A stretch of 64,000 nt of DNA from Vibrio scophthalmi LMG 19158 (GCF_000222585.1 NZ_AFWE01000112.1:62001-126000), one strand, 5' to 3'; positions 18,382-26,894 are shown, counted from the first letter of the stretch. Notes: a model not told the origin generated them from the sequence alone. Translations and numbers: made by a program.

Positions 18382-18541
18382 TTTGTAAAATTCACATTGT
18401 AAAATTTTTGTTGTGAAATTGTAGTCAAAAATTCGCTAATCTACAAAGTATGCAAGTTCACAAATTTGTCATTAAATTGCTAAACAAGTTTCATGAACTG
18501 CGTAGGGACTTAGATGATGTGTTATCCGCGAGGGAAAGACT
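18382..18541. promoter_or_regulatory. Divergent control region with 14-bp repeat array
   Basis: TTGTAAAATT at 18383-18392 and 18397-18406 and TTGTGAAATT at 18411-18420 are spaced exactly 14 bp, i.e. three direct repeats. An inverted relative, TTCACAAATTTGT, lies at 18457-18469. The array abuts the start of the XRE regulator gene, consistent with autoregulation, and sits ~120 bp before the plus-strand gene. Confidence 0.7.
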
Positions 18542-19108
18542 ATGAATATGCAAACTTTCGATAATAATGAGATTCAAACGAATACAGCGCCATTTATTGC
18601 AAATGCAGTCTTTGCCGTGGAAGCAATCAATGCTGAACAAGCAACAGAGAAACAACTCAAAGCTAAGCAGCTACTTGATAGACTGTTTCCGCTTGAGAAT
18701 GGTTCACACAGTGATGTAACTGCTTATGTGATTGATTACCGCCACGTAATGGCTTACTTCAAAGATGGCCGTCATAGTGGTTTGAAGCACCCTAAGCACT
18801 TTGTGGCTTTTACTGGTGAAAAAGAAGACCCACATTCCATTGTGCTACGCGATGGCAATGGTAGCCACATGGAAGTGCTGTTTGGTCACCACAAAGGCAC
18901 TGGGGCAGTTGAACATATCGATATTGATGATATCCAGATGGAAACGTGCACCACATTCCCACAAGCGGATTCAAGTGCGGCGATGCGCCATTGGATTAGC
19001 TTGGTGAAAGGGGATCAAAAGGGCCGTCCATGTGCCTGCAGTGAAGATAAGGAATACACCGCTAAGAACGGTGATGACTACCGACTTGATTGCTGCTTCA
19101 AACTGTAA
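18542..19108 (+). CDS. Orphan domain homologous to the inserted domain of malate synthase G
   Basis: 188 aa. Residues about 40-185 follow the order of the N-terminal insertion of G-type malate synthase (around residues 110-300 of a ~720 aa enzyme): LLDRLFPLENGSHSDVTAYV, GLKHPKHFVAFTGEKEDPHS, IVLRDGNGSHMEVLFG, IDDIQMETCTT, then HWISLVKGD and EYTAKNGDDYRLD. The stretch that normally reads EDSVAAVD is shortened to QADSSAA. All catalytic residues of the TIM barrel lie outside this segment, so the protein cannot be a malate synthase by itself. AGGGAAAG precedes the ATG. The divergent regulator is of a type linked to acyl/glyoxylate metabolism. Function unknown; a binding or regulatory role is a guess. 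Confidence 0.78.
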   Translation: MNMQTFDNNEIQTNTAPFIANAVFAVEAINAEQATEKQLKAKQLLDRLFPLENGSHSDVTAYVIDYRHVMAYFKDGRHSGLKHPKHFVAFTGEKEDPHSIVLRDGNGSHMEVLFGHHKGTGAVEHIDIDDIQMETCTTFPQADSSAAMRHWISLVKGDQKGRPCACSEDKEYTAKNGDDYRLDCCFKL

Positions 19109-19153
19109 GGTGTGTTGTGGTCACTGAGTGCAAATTCGGTGAAAACAGGTAAG

Positions 19154-19182
19154 TAAATTCCAGCCAAATGGCTGGAATTATT
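19154..19182. terminator. Intrinsic terminator between MSG-like gene and rof
   Basis: AATTCCAGCC / GGCTGGAATT (10 bp, loop AAAT) with A/T flanks; serves the convergent genes on both sides. Confidence 0.8.
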
Positions 19183-19429
19183 ATGTGTTGAACTCAATCA
19201 AAGAGAAGTGAGGGTTGTCGGTGAGTGCTTGGAGTGAAACCATTAACTCTGTTGGTAGCAATATTTCTTCTTGTTTGATTTCTATTAATAAACACTCTTG
19301 ATGATGCTCGTTATAGCGTGTGTCTTGCGCGACACCTTCGTACACGGATTGATCTTTTAGGGTGATACGTACCAAAAAATGATAAAGACAGGCGATTTCA
19401 AGGTAATCGTATTGCTGGCATGAAATCAT
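19181..19429 (-). CDS. rof: Rho-binding antiterminator (Rof/YaeO family)
   Basis: 82 aa, the usual size. The opening CQQYDYLEIACLYHFLVRITLKDQ matches the Rof signature (CDDYDNLELACQHH in E. coli), and the rest fits its Sm-like beta-barrel with a conserved LLPTELMVSLQAL end. Rof binds Rho and inhibits termination. The start overlaps the stop of the upstream VOC gene by four bases (ATGA), so the two are coupled. Confidence 0.85.
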   Translation of the reverse strand: MISCQQYDYLEIACLYHFLVRITLKDQSVYEGVAQDTRYNEHHQECLLIEIKQEEILLPTELMVSLQALTDNPHFSLIEFNT

Positions 19430-19836
19430 GATGGTTCCTTAAACGGTTTGAGTTCGACGATATTACCTTCAGGATCTCTGATATAGAGCGAGCGGCCAAA
19501 GCCTTGTGCACCATAACGTTCAACAAACGATTCGGTTTGAATATCATGCTGATGGAGATAACGTAATAGAGTGTCTTCGTCGCGAGCGGCGATTTGTAAA
19601 CAAAAATGGTCAAGGTTACGACCATTTTGCTGTGGTGCTTTACCGCCTAATTGTCCCAGTTCGCTATCAACAGTCACGATGTCTATCAAAGCGTGACCGG
19701 CTCTGAGTTGCGTTAAGCCTAGGTCGGGTAGGGTACGCTCGATACGGCAACCGAGGATGTGGTGATAAAACTCAAGCATTGCTGTGATTCGACTAGTACG
19801 TAACACGATGTGGTCTAACCCGATGATCTCAATCAT
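19426..19836 (-). CDS. VOC-superfamily (glyoxalase/bleomycin-resistance fold) protein
   Basis: 136 aa. The two beta-alpha-beta-beta-beta modules are visible: LDHIVLRTSRITAMLEFYHHILG with the first metal His, and NLDHFCLQIA followed by GRSLYIRDPEGNIVELK with the second His and the terminal Glu. It is a metal-dependent enzyme of unknown substrate (isomerase, dioxygenase or thiol transferase are all possible). It is coupled to rof by a four-base overlap. Confidence 0.88.
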   Translation of the reverse strand: MIEIIGLDHIVLRTSRITAMLEFYHHILGCRIERTLPDLGLTQLRAGHALIDIVTVDSELGQLGGKAPQQNGRNLDHFCLQIAARDEDTLLRYLHQHDIQTESFVERYGAQGFGRSLYIRDPEGNIVELKPFKEPS

Positions 19837-19915
19837 ATCAAATTACCTACGCAATAACGTTTATCTAGCTCAGTGAGTGATCCTCTATTAAACATACTAT
19901 ATTCAACCTACAATC

Positions 19916-20512
19916 CTACACGAGCAATTTTGCAGCCAGTAGCAGCATTACGATGCCAATGATTGCTTCTAACACCTTCCATGAGCGTGGATGGCGAAAT
20001 ATTGGAGCAAGTAATCTTGCACCGTATCCTAGGGCAAAGAAAAATAAGAATGATCCTGAGATAGCACCTAAGGCAAAGTGTAGTTTATTGGGTTCGTACT
20101 GGGTGGAAATCGAACCTAATAATACGACGGTATCAAGATAGACATGGGGATTGAGCCAAGTAAAAGCCAAGCAGAGTAATGCAGTACGTCCAGCACTGGC
20201 TTGCGAATCGCCTTGTGGGGTTAATGCATGGTTGGTGTTCCATGCGGAATAGAGACTGCGCAAGCCATACCAAAATAGAAACAGTGCTCCGCCGTAACGT
20301 GCAAACAGTTCCAAATTCGGAAATTGCTTTATCAACACGCCAAACCCGGCAACTCCGGCCGCAATCAAAATGGCATCCGAGGCCGCGCACAGTAAGCAAA
20401 CTAAAAAGACATGCTGGCGTTGAATACCCTGCTTTAGAACAAACGCATTTTGTGCGCCAATCGCAATGATCAGTGATAGTCCTAGCGCCAATCCAGCAAG
20501 ATAGGTACTCAT
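19916..20512 (-). CDS. LysE-family amino-acid exporter (ArgO-like)
   Basis: 198 aa with five to six membrane helices. The LysE signature GLSLIIAIGAQNAFVLKQGIQR is at the N-terminus and AFTWLNPHVYLDTVVLLGSIS in the middle, as in ArgO and LysE. It exports basic amino acids (arginine, lysine or canavanine) in characterised relatives; the exact substrate is not shown. It follows a DUF924 gene whose TAA stop is immediately next to this ATG, so the two form a coupled operon. Confidence 0.88.
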   Translation of the reverse strand: MSTYLAGLALGLSLIIAIGAQNAFVLKQGIQRQHVFLVCLLCAASDAILIAAGVAGFGVLIKQFPNLELFARYGGALFLFWYGLRSLYSAWNTNHALTPQGDSQASAGRTALLCLAFTWLNPHVYLDTVVLLGSISTQYEPNKLHFALGAISGSFLFFFALGYGARLLAPIFRHPRSWKVLEAIIGIVMLLLAAKLLV

Positions 20513-21049
20513 TTAGAAGCTAGATCCCGGTTGGCTGAGAAACTCGATTTCTTCGGTTGTGCTTTCACGGCTTAAGATTACGTTTCGATGTGGGTAACGG
20601 CCAAAGCGGTCAATGATTAGCTTGTGCTTGAGTTCAAAATCGTAGTTATTTTCCATGCCCGGTTGAGAAAATAGAACGACGGCTTGTTTATGAATAGCAG
20701 CAGACTCACTGTGCATAAAAGGCATGTATAAGAAGGATCGTTCAATGGTGGTGAGTGACTTGTCAGCCTCTAACCGAATCGCTTCCTGCGCAAGCCCGAG
20801 CGCTAATGGATCTTGGCTGAAAGCCTGTGGGGTATTGCGGTAAATATTGCGTGAAAACTGGTCAAGCACAATGATCTCGGCTAAACGACCTTCCGGTGTG
20901 ACGCGCCATGTGAACAGTTCCGCTTGTGATGCTTGCTTGAGTAAATCACCAAATTGATCACGGATGGTGTTATCAACCTCTTGATTGGCAACGAACCAAT
21001 CTTTTGCTTCGAGTTGGTTAAACCAAAAATCGAGAACTTGTTGTTGCAT
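20513..21049 (-). CDS. DUF924 family protein
   Basis: 178 aa from ATG with AAGGAG seven bases upstream; the frame to 21157 is an unlikely extension. VLDFWFNQLEAKDWF, the central LAEIIVLDQFSRNIYRNTPQAF and LYMPFMHSES are hallmarks of DUF924, an all-helical TPR-like family with no established activity. It is the first gene of a two-gene operon with the LysE-type exporter; the stop and the next start abut. Confidence 0.85.
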   Translation of the reverse strand: MQQQVLDFWFNQLEAKDWFVANQEVDNTIRDQFGDLLKQASQAELFTWRVTPEGRLAEIIVLDQFSRNIYRNTPQAFSQDPLALGLAQEAIRLEADKSLTTIERSFLYMPFMHSESAAIHKQAVVLFSQPGMENNYDFELKHKLIIDRFGRYPHRNVILSRESTTEEIEFLSQPGSSF

Positions 21050-21267
21050 GTGAACTCCTTTCTTTACACGTGCGTTTTGCCTAGAGTACGCCTGTTGGCG
21101 ATAGGTTGCCTTCCAAGCGATTGATTTAACAATATAGCGCAGATTCAATAATGACAAAATGGCAAGCTTACTCGCAACGAGGTGCGGAATAAATAAACGG
21201 CAGGGAGTTGATATTTGTCTGGTCAGGCATATAATTTGTCGCCCGTAATCTACGTGCCGAATTAATT

Positions 21268-21564
21268 ATGTCGATGTTGAAAAAGCCAGATCGCATCACT
21301 GCGATGCAAGACATCATCACGCAAGTGTTGGAAGAGCTGCCTTTGTATGAGCCTGAAACCTATGTTTGTGGTAGCAAAGGAAATTGTGTCGGCTGTCCTA
21401 AAAAGTTGCTGGAGATGGTTGATGGTGAACTCACCTATTGGCAGAGTGCTTTGTCACGCGGCATCATCCCCCAATTTGATGAGATTCGACGTTTTGGTAA
21501 AATGTGCAGTAGTGTGCGTAAAGGGCTAGCGCGCAATAACTTACTACTAAAACCGAGTCGCTAG
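21268..21564 (+). CDS. Small four-cysteine protein, unknown function
   Basis: 98 aa. It contains a CGSKGNCVGC motif (Cys34, Cys40, Cys43) and one more cysteine at position 80 (FGKMCSSVRKG), a pattern able to bind zinc or an iron-sulfur cluster. The rest is helical and basic. There is no signal peptide or membrane helix. Start could be Met1 or Met3; no strong Shine-Dalgarno is seen. It is followed by a good terminator, which argues for a real transcript. I do not recognise the family. Confidence 0.7.
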   Translation: MSMLKKPDRITAMQDIITQVLEELPLYEPETYVCGSKGNCVGCPKKLLEMVDGELTYWQSALSRGIIPQFDEIRRFGKMCSSVRKGLARNNLLLKPSR

Positions 21565-21587
21565 TTTGGCGCGTGGCAATCAAATAA

Positions 21588-21620
21588 GAAAGGGGAGCGG
21601 TATGCTCCCCTTTGCGTTTT
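21588..21620. terminator. Intrinsic terminator after the four-cysteine gene
   Basis: AAGGGGAGC / GCTCCCCTT stem, 5-base loop, followed by GCGTTTTTT. The minus strand also has a T-rich flank and could end the convergent 22218-21670 gene. Confidence 0.82.
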
Positions 21621-21669
21621 TTGGTGATTTATCGCAATTCGACTTCGTTTGTCTCATGGATAACACTGG

Positions 21670-22218
21670 TTAGAAGCACGCCTTTTTGACAAAGTAAGGG
21701 TTATCAAATTTCTTCTCTGAGCCCAATTCAGACCGTACCAACTTGTTCCAAAGCTGGCGATCAAACTCGCTTTTCGGAATCGAAGGGTAGAGCGTTTCAA
21801 CCTCTTCATACGCAAAGCGCATAAACTGCTTTTTCTTAATTTGGTTGTATTTATTCGCCACGCGATTGTGCTTTTTGATCCACTCTAACTTGTAATCATG
21901 TAGTGCGGGTTCTGCCTGCTCAAACGGAACGCGTGATAGATAAACACGTTTGTATGAGACTTTTCTATCCAACATGGTACGTAACGCGGTTTGGATGTAC
22001 TTACCGTGTTGAGTGATGGATATGTCGTCTAACTTAAAGGGCTTAATGTGCCAGCCAGCAGGGAAAAAATCCGCTTGTTTAAAGTACTTGTTGCGCGCTT
22101 CAATCGCGTCATGCAATACAATGTCTGACGTACCATTAAAGGTTTGCTGCCAGCGGCCAATACGAATTTGCAAGGCGGTTGGCAAGCGATAAATATTGGT
22201 AAATTTATCTTGGTCCAT
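21670..22218 (-). CDS. Conserved-looking hypothetical protein
   Basis: 182 aa, soluble, basic, with many aromatic residues. Visible blocks are NGTSDIVLHDAIEARNKYFKQADFFPAGW and KRVYLSRVPFEQAEPALHDYKLEWIKKHN. There is no signal peptide, membrane helix or nucleotide-binding motif. It ends in KKACF. No family is recognised; it is convergent with the four-cysteine gene. Confidence 0.6.
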   Translation of the reverse strand: MDQDKFTNIYRLPTALQIRIGRWQQTFNGTSDIVLHDAIEARNKYFKQADFFPAGWHIKPFKLDDISITQHGKYIQTALRTMLDRKVSYKRVYLSRVPFEQAEPALHDYKLEWIKKHNRVANKYNQIKKKQFMRFAYEEVETLYPSIPKSEFDRQLWNKLVRSELGSEKKFDNPYFVKKACF

Positions 22219-22483
22219 AAGCGAAAATACTACTCAAAACAGCCGATGTCAGTGTGATTTTGTGGCTGATTAGCTTTTAGTAACTAGGGGAGAATATTTT
22301 AGTGAAAAATATCCTGCCCTGCGAGTATCAAGTTGTATTCAGATATGACAAAACACCGATGTGGCGTGTTCTCAGCCTGGATTTGTTCGACGGCTTAATA
22401 GGGCGTTGAATCATGATTGCTGTAGAATAAACCTTGCCTATGGTGAATACAAGCTTGCCGATAAAACAACCAATACACTTAAT

Positions 22484-22639
22484 CTAGAAAATACAGTGTT
22501 TGGCGTAGTCTTTTGCTTCGTTCGCAGTCCAATCACCTTTTGCTTTCTGTTCCATATCACTACACCAAGCTTCGCTTCCTACTTCTATACAACCCATCAA
22601 AAACAAGCTGAGGCCGATGGCGGTTAATATTTTTTTCAT
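22484..22639 (-). CDS. Tiny DUF3012-like lipoprotein
   Basis: 51 aa, read directly from the minus strand. It begins MKKILTAIGLSLFLMGC, a short lipoprotein signal with a lipobox (LFLMGC) and the acylated Cys at position 17. The mature part contains EVGSEAWCSDMEQKAKGDW followed by TANEAKDYAKHC, which is the signature of small DUF3012 proteins in Vibrio and Shewanella as I recall them; two cysteines may pair. AAGGAAAA precedes the ATG. The function is unknown; it should be anchored in the envelope. Confidence 0.85.
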   Translation of the reverse strand: MKKILTAIGLSLFLMGCIEVGSEAWCSDMEQKAKGDWTANEAKDYAKHCIF

Positions 22640-23073
22640 GGATTTTCCTTAATCGTTTAATACTATTTTTCTTGATATTTTAGTTGGTTAACACCAATTG
22701 CTACGCTGAAATATCAGTGTAATCGCTGTTGTTGCTCAAGCTAATCTTGTTTCTACTAAAGTTACAGCGCAGATCGCACTGCAATTTACCGTTCTCATTT
22801 TCGGCATAGAGAAGCTTTACCTCTAGTAATAATAACGGAACAAGCCGTTTTGTGAACAACTTCACTATTATTTAAGTCGAACTCGGCGATGAAAAGATCA
22901 AAATCACACAACGGTTGTAATCCTAATGCAAAGTAAACTCGCTTGATTATCATCTCATCGAAACGTTTCGATGAGCGTTTGATGAACAAGAAAAGAGAAA
23001 ATATTAAGCCTCATCGTGACCTAATTTTGTAAGAACGTAATGTTGCAAGACGTGTAATCGAAAGGTCGATGAA
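22640..23073. promoter_or_regulatory. Control region between the DUF3012-like gene and rbsD
   Basis: 434 bp without a convincing gene. The main element is a perfect 22-bp palindrome at 22954-22975 centred on TCGAAACGTTTCGA, the LacI/RbsR operator type, about 100 bp upstream of rbsD. The remainder is AT-rich and unassigned. Confidence 0.75.
22954..22975. promoter_or_regulatory. RbsR/LacI-family operator upstream of rbsD
   Basis: Perfect 22-bp palindrome, core CGAAACGTTTCG, ~98 bp before the rbsD start. The encoded RbsR at the end of the cluster is the obvious binder. Confidence 0.82.
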
Positions 23074-23493
23074 ATGAAAAAAACAACCCTACTAAATTCA
23101 GACATTTCTTATCTACTAGCGACGCTAGGCCACACTGATGAAATCACTATTTGTGATGCGGGGTTACCTATCCCTGATGCTGTTTCTCGTATTGATCTAG
23201 CGCTTACTCATGGCGTGCCAAGCTTTATTGACACCGTGCGTGTCATCTTAACCGAGTCTCAAATCGAAGGTGTCGTGATGGCGCAAGAATTCGCTGATGT
23301 GAGTCCTGAACTTCACCAAGCCTTAATGGCTGAGCTTGAGGCAGAGCAAGCCCGATGCAATAAAACTTTCCGTATTCAATATGTGTCTCATGAGCAATTT
23401 AAGCTACGTACTCATGAGAGCAAAGCGGTGATTCGCACTGGCGAGTGCACGCCTTATGCCAACGTTATCTTTCAAGCTGGTGTGGTTTTTTAA
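23074..23493 (+). CDS. rbsD: D-ribose pyranase
   Basis: 139 aa, normal length. LLATLGHTDEITICDAGLPIPD carries the catalytic His and the conserved CDAGLPIP, and the end (IRTGECTPYANVIFQAGVVF) is the conserved RbsD C-terminus. It converts beta-pyranose to furanose ribose so ribokinase can act. It is first of a ribose cluster; rbsK follows 32 bases later. Confidence 0.96.
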   Translation: MKKTTLLNSDISYLLATLGHTDEITICDAGLPIPDAVSRIDLALTHGVPSFIDTVRVILTESQIEGVVMAQEFADVSPELHQALMAELEAEQARCNKTFRIQYVSHEQFKLRTHESKAVIRTGECTPYANVIFQAGVVF

Positions 23494-23525
23494 TCGTCGA
23501 CCAAAAACGTAATAGGAAAATGAAG

Positions 23526-24452
23526 ATGAAGAAAATTGCGGTGATTGGCTCTACCAACGTTGATTTGATTACTTACGGTAATCGTTTTGCAAAAGGCGGC
23601 GAAACATTAGAAGCGGAATCTTTTTGTATTGGTAATGGCGGTAAGGGTGCAAACCAAGCTGTCGCGGCAGCTCGATTAGGCTCGCACGTTCTGATGTTGT
23701 CGAAAGTGGGTGATGATCAGTTTGGTGAAATGTCATTAAGTAACTATCAAGCGCAGGGCGTGAATACGCAATTCGTAGGGAAAGTGGCCGGCGTTAGTAC
23801 TGGCGTAGCGCCGATTTTTGTTAACACGGAAACCTCGCAGAATTCGATTCTGATTGTAAAGGGCGCCAACAACAGCTTGCTTCCTGCCGATATTGACAAT
23901 GCTCAAGAGACATTGAAAACCGTAGACCTGATTGTGCTGCAACTTGAAGTACCACTTGAGACGGTTTACCACGCGATCGATTTTGGTCAGAAACATGGCA
24001 TCAAAGTGCTATTAAATCCTGCACCAGCGGTTGCCGAGTTGTCTCTTGAATATGCCTGTAAATGTGACTTCTTTGTGCCGAACGAGACAGAGTTGGAGAT
24101 ATTGACCGGTAAACCGGTGTCGACCATCGCAGAGATCAAGCAAGCAGCGAGTGTACTGTTTGACCATGGTTTAAAAAATCTGATCGTGACGATGGGCTCA
24201 CAAGGTTCATTGTGGATTTCAAAGCAATGTGAATTGCTTACTGAACCTGTCAAAGTGAATGCGATTGATACCTCAGGAGCGGGGGATGCCTTTATTGGCT
24301 GTTTCTCTCATTTCTTTACTCAAACGGGCGACGTACAACTGGCGATAGAGAAAGCCTCAGCATTTGCAGCGCTTTCGGTTACCGGTAAAGGTACGCAGTC
24401 TTCATACCCTACCGTTGAAGCATTCAACGAATTCCAAAAAAATAATATTTAA
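23526..24452 (+). CDS. rbsK: Ribokinase (first copy)
   Basis: 308 aa. I chose the ATG at 23526, eight bases after AGGA; an ATG at 23520 is the alternative. PfkB signatures are intact: GNGGKGANQAVAAARLG near the N-terminus and DTSGAGDAFIG with the catalytic Asp near residue 250; NPAPA and PNETE are also present. It phosphorylates ribose to ribose-5-phosphate. It is between rbsD and a permease. A second, divergent ribokinase lies 2.6 kb downstream in the same cluster. Confidence 0.95.
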   Translation: MKKIAVIGSTNVDLITYGNRFAKGGETLEAESFCIGNGGKGANQAVAAARLGSHVLMLSKVGDDQFGEMSLSNYQAQGVNTQFVGKVAGVSTGVAPIFVNTETSQNSILIVKGANNSLLPADIDNAQETLKTVDLIVLQLEVPLETVYHAIDFGQKHGIKVLLNPAPAVAELSLEYACKCDFFVPNETELEILTGKPVSTIAEIKQAASVLFDHGLKNLIVTMGSQGSLWISKQCELLTEPVKVNAIDTSGAGDAFIGCFSHFFTQTGDVQLAIEKASAFAALSVTGKGTQSSYPTVEAFNEFQKNNI

Positions 24453-24516
24453 ATAATAACCTGTCACTCAGGGTAATTGTTTTCCCGTGGGTGATGGGGA
24501 GAATGGAAGGTACATT

Positions 24517-25839
24517 ATGTTTATTAGAAACAATACCGTGCAACATGTCGATGGTTACCTAAACAAAACTCCAATATTCCAGTTTTTGCTGCTTTCGTCC
24601 GTGTTTGCACTGTGGTCTGCTGCTGCGGCACTTAATGACGTGTTAATTACTCAGTTTAAATCAATTTTTGATCTGTCTAACTTTGCCTCGGCGTTGGTGC
24701 AATCTGCTTTTTACGGTGCGTACTTCCTTGTGGCGATTCCGGCATCGCTGGTGGTGAAGAAGACATCTTATAAACTCGCGATTTTGCTTGGCTTAGCTCT
24801 GTATATCTTTGGTTGTATGATGTTTTTCCCTGCGTCTCATGCGGGGACATACACCATGTTCTTAGCGGCGATTTTCTGTATTGCGATTGGTTTATCTTTC
24901 CTTGAAACCTCATGCAATACCTATTCGGCAATGATTGGTGAGCCTGAACGCGCAACACTGCGTTTGAACATTTCACATACTATCAATGCGATGGGTTACA
25001 TCGTCGGTCTACTACTTGGTAAGCACCTCATTTTCCAAGAAGGTGTGGATGTGGGGCATATGATGTCCACACTAACAGGTCCAGAGCTTGAAGTGTTTAA
25101 AGAGCAGGTTTTGCAACAAACATTAGAACCATACAAATGGTTAGTGGGTGTGATTGCCACGGTTGCTATCCTCATTGCCATTACGGAGTACCCAAATTGT
25201 AAAGCGGTTGCGGATAACAAAGAAGACCAACCGTCATTCGGTGAAACTTTGAAATACCTTGCGGGTAATTCTCGCTTCTTCAAAGGGATTGCGACTCAGT
25301 TTGCGTATGTTGGTATGCAAGTAGCGGTATGGTCATTCACGATTCGTCTTGCGCTTGAAATGGACTCAACCATGGTCGAGCACGATGCGGCAAACTACCT
25401 ACTGTACGCCTTTATCATGTACTTCTTAGGTAAACTACTTGCGAACTACCTATTTACCAAAACATCACAAGAAAACGTTTTGATGGGTTACTCTGCGGTG
25501 GGCTTTATGTGCTTACTGTATGTCACCTTCGTGCCAAACTTCAGCGCGGTATGGGTTGCCGTGGGCACCTCTGCGTTATTCGCACCATGTTGGGCCACTA
25601 TTTTCGCTTCAACATTGCAATCGGTTGATACTCGTTACACAGAAACCGCGGGTGGTTTTGTGGTGATGTCGATTATTGGTGGTGCGGCTATTCCTGTGGT
25701 GCAAGGTCTGCTGGCTGATAACATGGGTATGCAAACCTCATTCATTGTCAATGCAGCGTGTTTTGCGGTTGTGTTCTGCTATTTCCTCAGTGAGAAGAAG
25801 TACAAACAAGTATTCACTTACACAACGGCGAAAGCATAA
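24517..25839 (+). CDS. MFS sugar:H+ symporter, FucP family (probable ribose permease)
   Basis: 440 aa with twelve predicted helices. The start follows GGAAGG. FALWSAAAALNDVLITQFKSIFDLS and GLSFLETSCNTYSAMIGEPE are typical of the L-fucose/glucose-galactose permease family. Set between two ribokinases and without any rbsABC ABC transporter in the window, it is the likely ribose importer. The role is inferred from context; the substrate could be another pentose. Confidence 0.88.
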   Translation: MFIRNNTVQHVDGYLNKTPIFQFLLLSSVFALWSAAAALNDVLITQFKSIFDLSNFASALVQSAFYGAYFLVAIPASLVVKKTSYKLAILLGLALYIFGCMMFFPASHAGTYTMFLAAIFCIAIGLSFLETSCNTYSAMIGEPERATLRLNISHTINAMGYIVGLLLGKHLIFQEGVDVGHMMSTLTGPELEVFKEQVLQQTLEPYKWLVGVIATVAILIAITEYPNCKAVADNKEDQPSFGETLKYLAGNSRFFKGIATQFAYVGMQVAVWSFTIRLALEMDSTMVEHDAANYLLYAFIMYFLGKLLANYLFTKTSQENVLMGYSAVGFMCLLYVTFVPNFSAVWVAVGTSALFAPCWATIFASTLQSVDTRYTETAGGFVVMSIIGGAAIPVVQGLLADNMGMQTSFIVNAACFAVVFCYFLSEKKYKQVFTYTTAKA

Positions 25840-25889
25840 TTGAATAACAGTGGTCACTCTGCAAAGGGTGACTATTTTGAGAGGTTACT

Positions 25890-26894
25890 ATGTTTACTAT
25901 TCCGTTATACAAAGAGCAGTTTGGTAAAGAAAAAACGCTTATCGCGCAGTCGGCATCTTTCGAGATCAATACCTTTACCTACAACTCAGGTATTCAAGCG
26001 GTTGAGATTAAAAACTCAAAAGGTCATTTGGTTGTCTTACCGTTTATGGGACAGATGATTTGGGACGCTGAGTTTCTTGGTACCGATTTATGCATGAAGA
26101 ACATGTTCTCGGAACCCAAACCTGCTAAATCAATTGTGGAAACGTACGGTTGCTTTGCCTTCCATGCTGGCATGATCCGTATGGGGTGTCCCACGCCTCA
26201 AGATGACCATGTATTACATGGTGAAATGCCGTGTGCTGCGATGGATAGCGCTTGGTTAGAAATCAGCGAGAATGCTGTAACGATAAAAGGCAGCTATGAA
26301 TATGTGATGGGTTTTGGTGATCACTATTTAGCGCAGCCTTCTGTCAGCTTAGCTAAAGATGCCAGCTTGTTTGATATTCAAATGAGCGTGAAAAACCTCG
26401 CCACAGTGCCGATGCCATTGCAATATATGTGTCATATCAATGCTGCGTACTTTGATAATGCGGTTATGACGCAAAATATTCCGGATCACGCGTTACAACT
26501 GCGCGAAACGGTTCCTGCTCATGTTCAGCCTAATGAACAGTGGTTAGCGTATAATGAGAGCTTGAAAACCTCTGCTCCGATCCAAACCTTAAATACACCA
26601 GAGATGTACGATCCTGAGATCGTTTACTGTATGGATAACATCTCGCAATACGCTAAGCGCGCTGTGTTTAATATGACGATTGGCGATAAACAGATGGTGA
26701 CAGAATTTAGCACTGATGAATTTAACAGTGCTACGCGTTGGATTTTGCGCAGCGGTGATCAGCAAGTCGCTGCCTACGCTTTGCCAGCGACCTGTCGTCC
26801 GGAAGGGTTTTTAACCGCTAAAGAAAAAGGCACGTTAATCTATCTTCAGCCGCATGAAGAGCGCCGTTTCACGGTGCGCACTGGTATTCGTTAG
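25890..26894 (+). CDS. DUF4432 / aldose-1-epimerase-like protein
   Basis: 334 aa with galactose-mutarotase-like features: LVVLPFMGQMIWDAEFLG, the CFAFHAGMIRMG loop, VLHGEMPCA with a conserved His, and MCHINAAYF. It resembles the DUF4432 branch of epimerases. The position 50 bp behind the permease suggests a step in sugar interconversion before phosphorylation. The reaction has not been inferred more precisely; RbsD already supplies ribose pyranase activity. Confidence 0.78.
   Translation: MFTIPLYKEQFGKEKTLIAQSASFEINTFTYNSGIQAVEIKNSKGHLVVLPFMGQMIWDAEFLGTDLCMKNMFSEPKPAKSIVETYGCFAFHAGMIRMGCPTPQDDHVLHGEMPCAAMDSAWLEISENAVTIKGSYEYVMGFGDHYLAQPSVSLAKDASLFDIQMSVKNLATVPMPLQYMCHINAAYFDNAVMTQNIPDHALQLRETVPAHVQPNEQWLAYNESLKTSAPIQTLNTPEMYDPEIVYCMDNISQYAKRAVFNMTIGDKQMVTEFSTDEFNSATRWILRSGDQQVAAYALPATCRPEGFLTAKEKGTLIYLQPHEERRFTVRTGIR

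Noticed and set aside
18542-19108. Functional malate synthase
   Set aside because: The segment lacks all TIM-barrel catalytic residues, so the enzyme activity cannot be present in this chain alone.
22361-22627. 88-residue plus-strand ORF
   Set aside because: It is the antisense shadow of the DUF3012-like lipoprotein gene, which has a signal peptide, lipobox and Shine-Dalgarno.
22795-22989. 64-residue minus-strand ORF before rbsD
   Set aside because: It runs through the RbsR-type palindrome and has no recognisable protein features.
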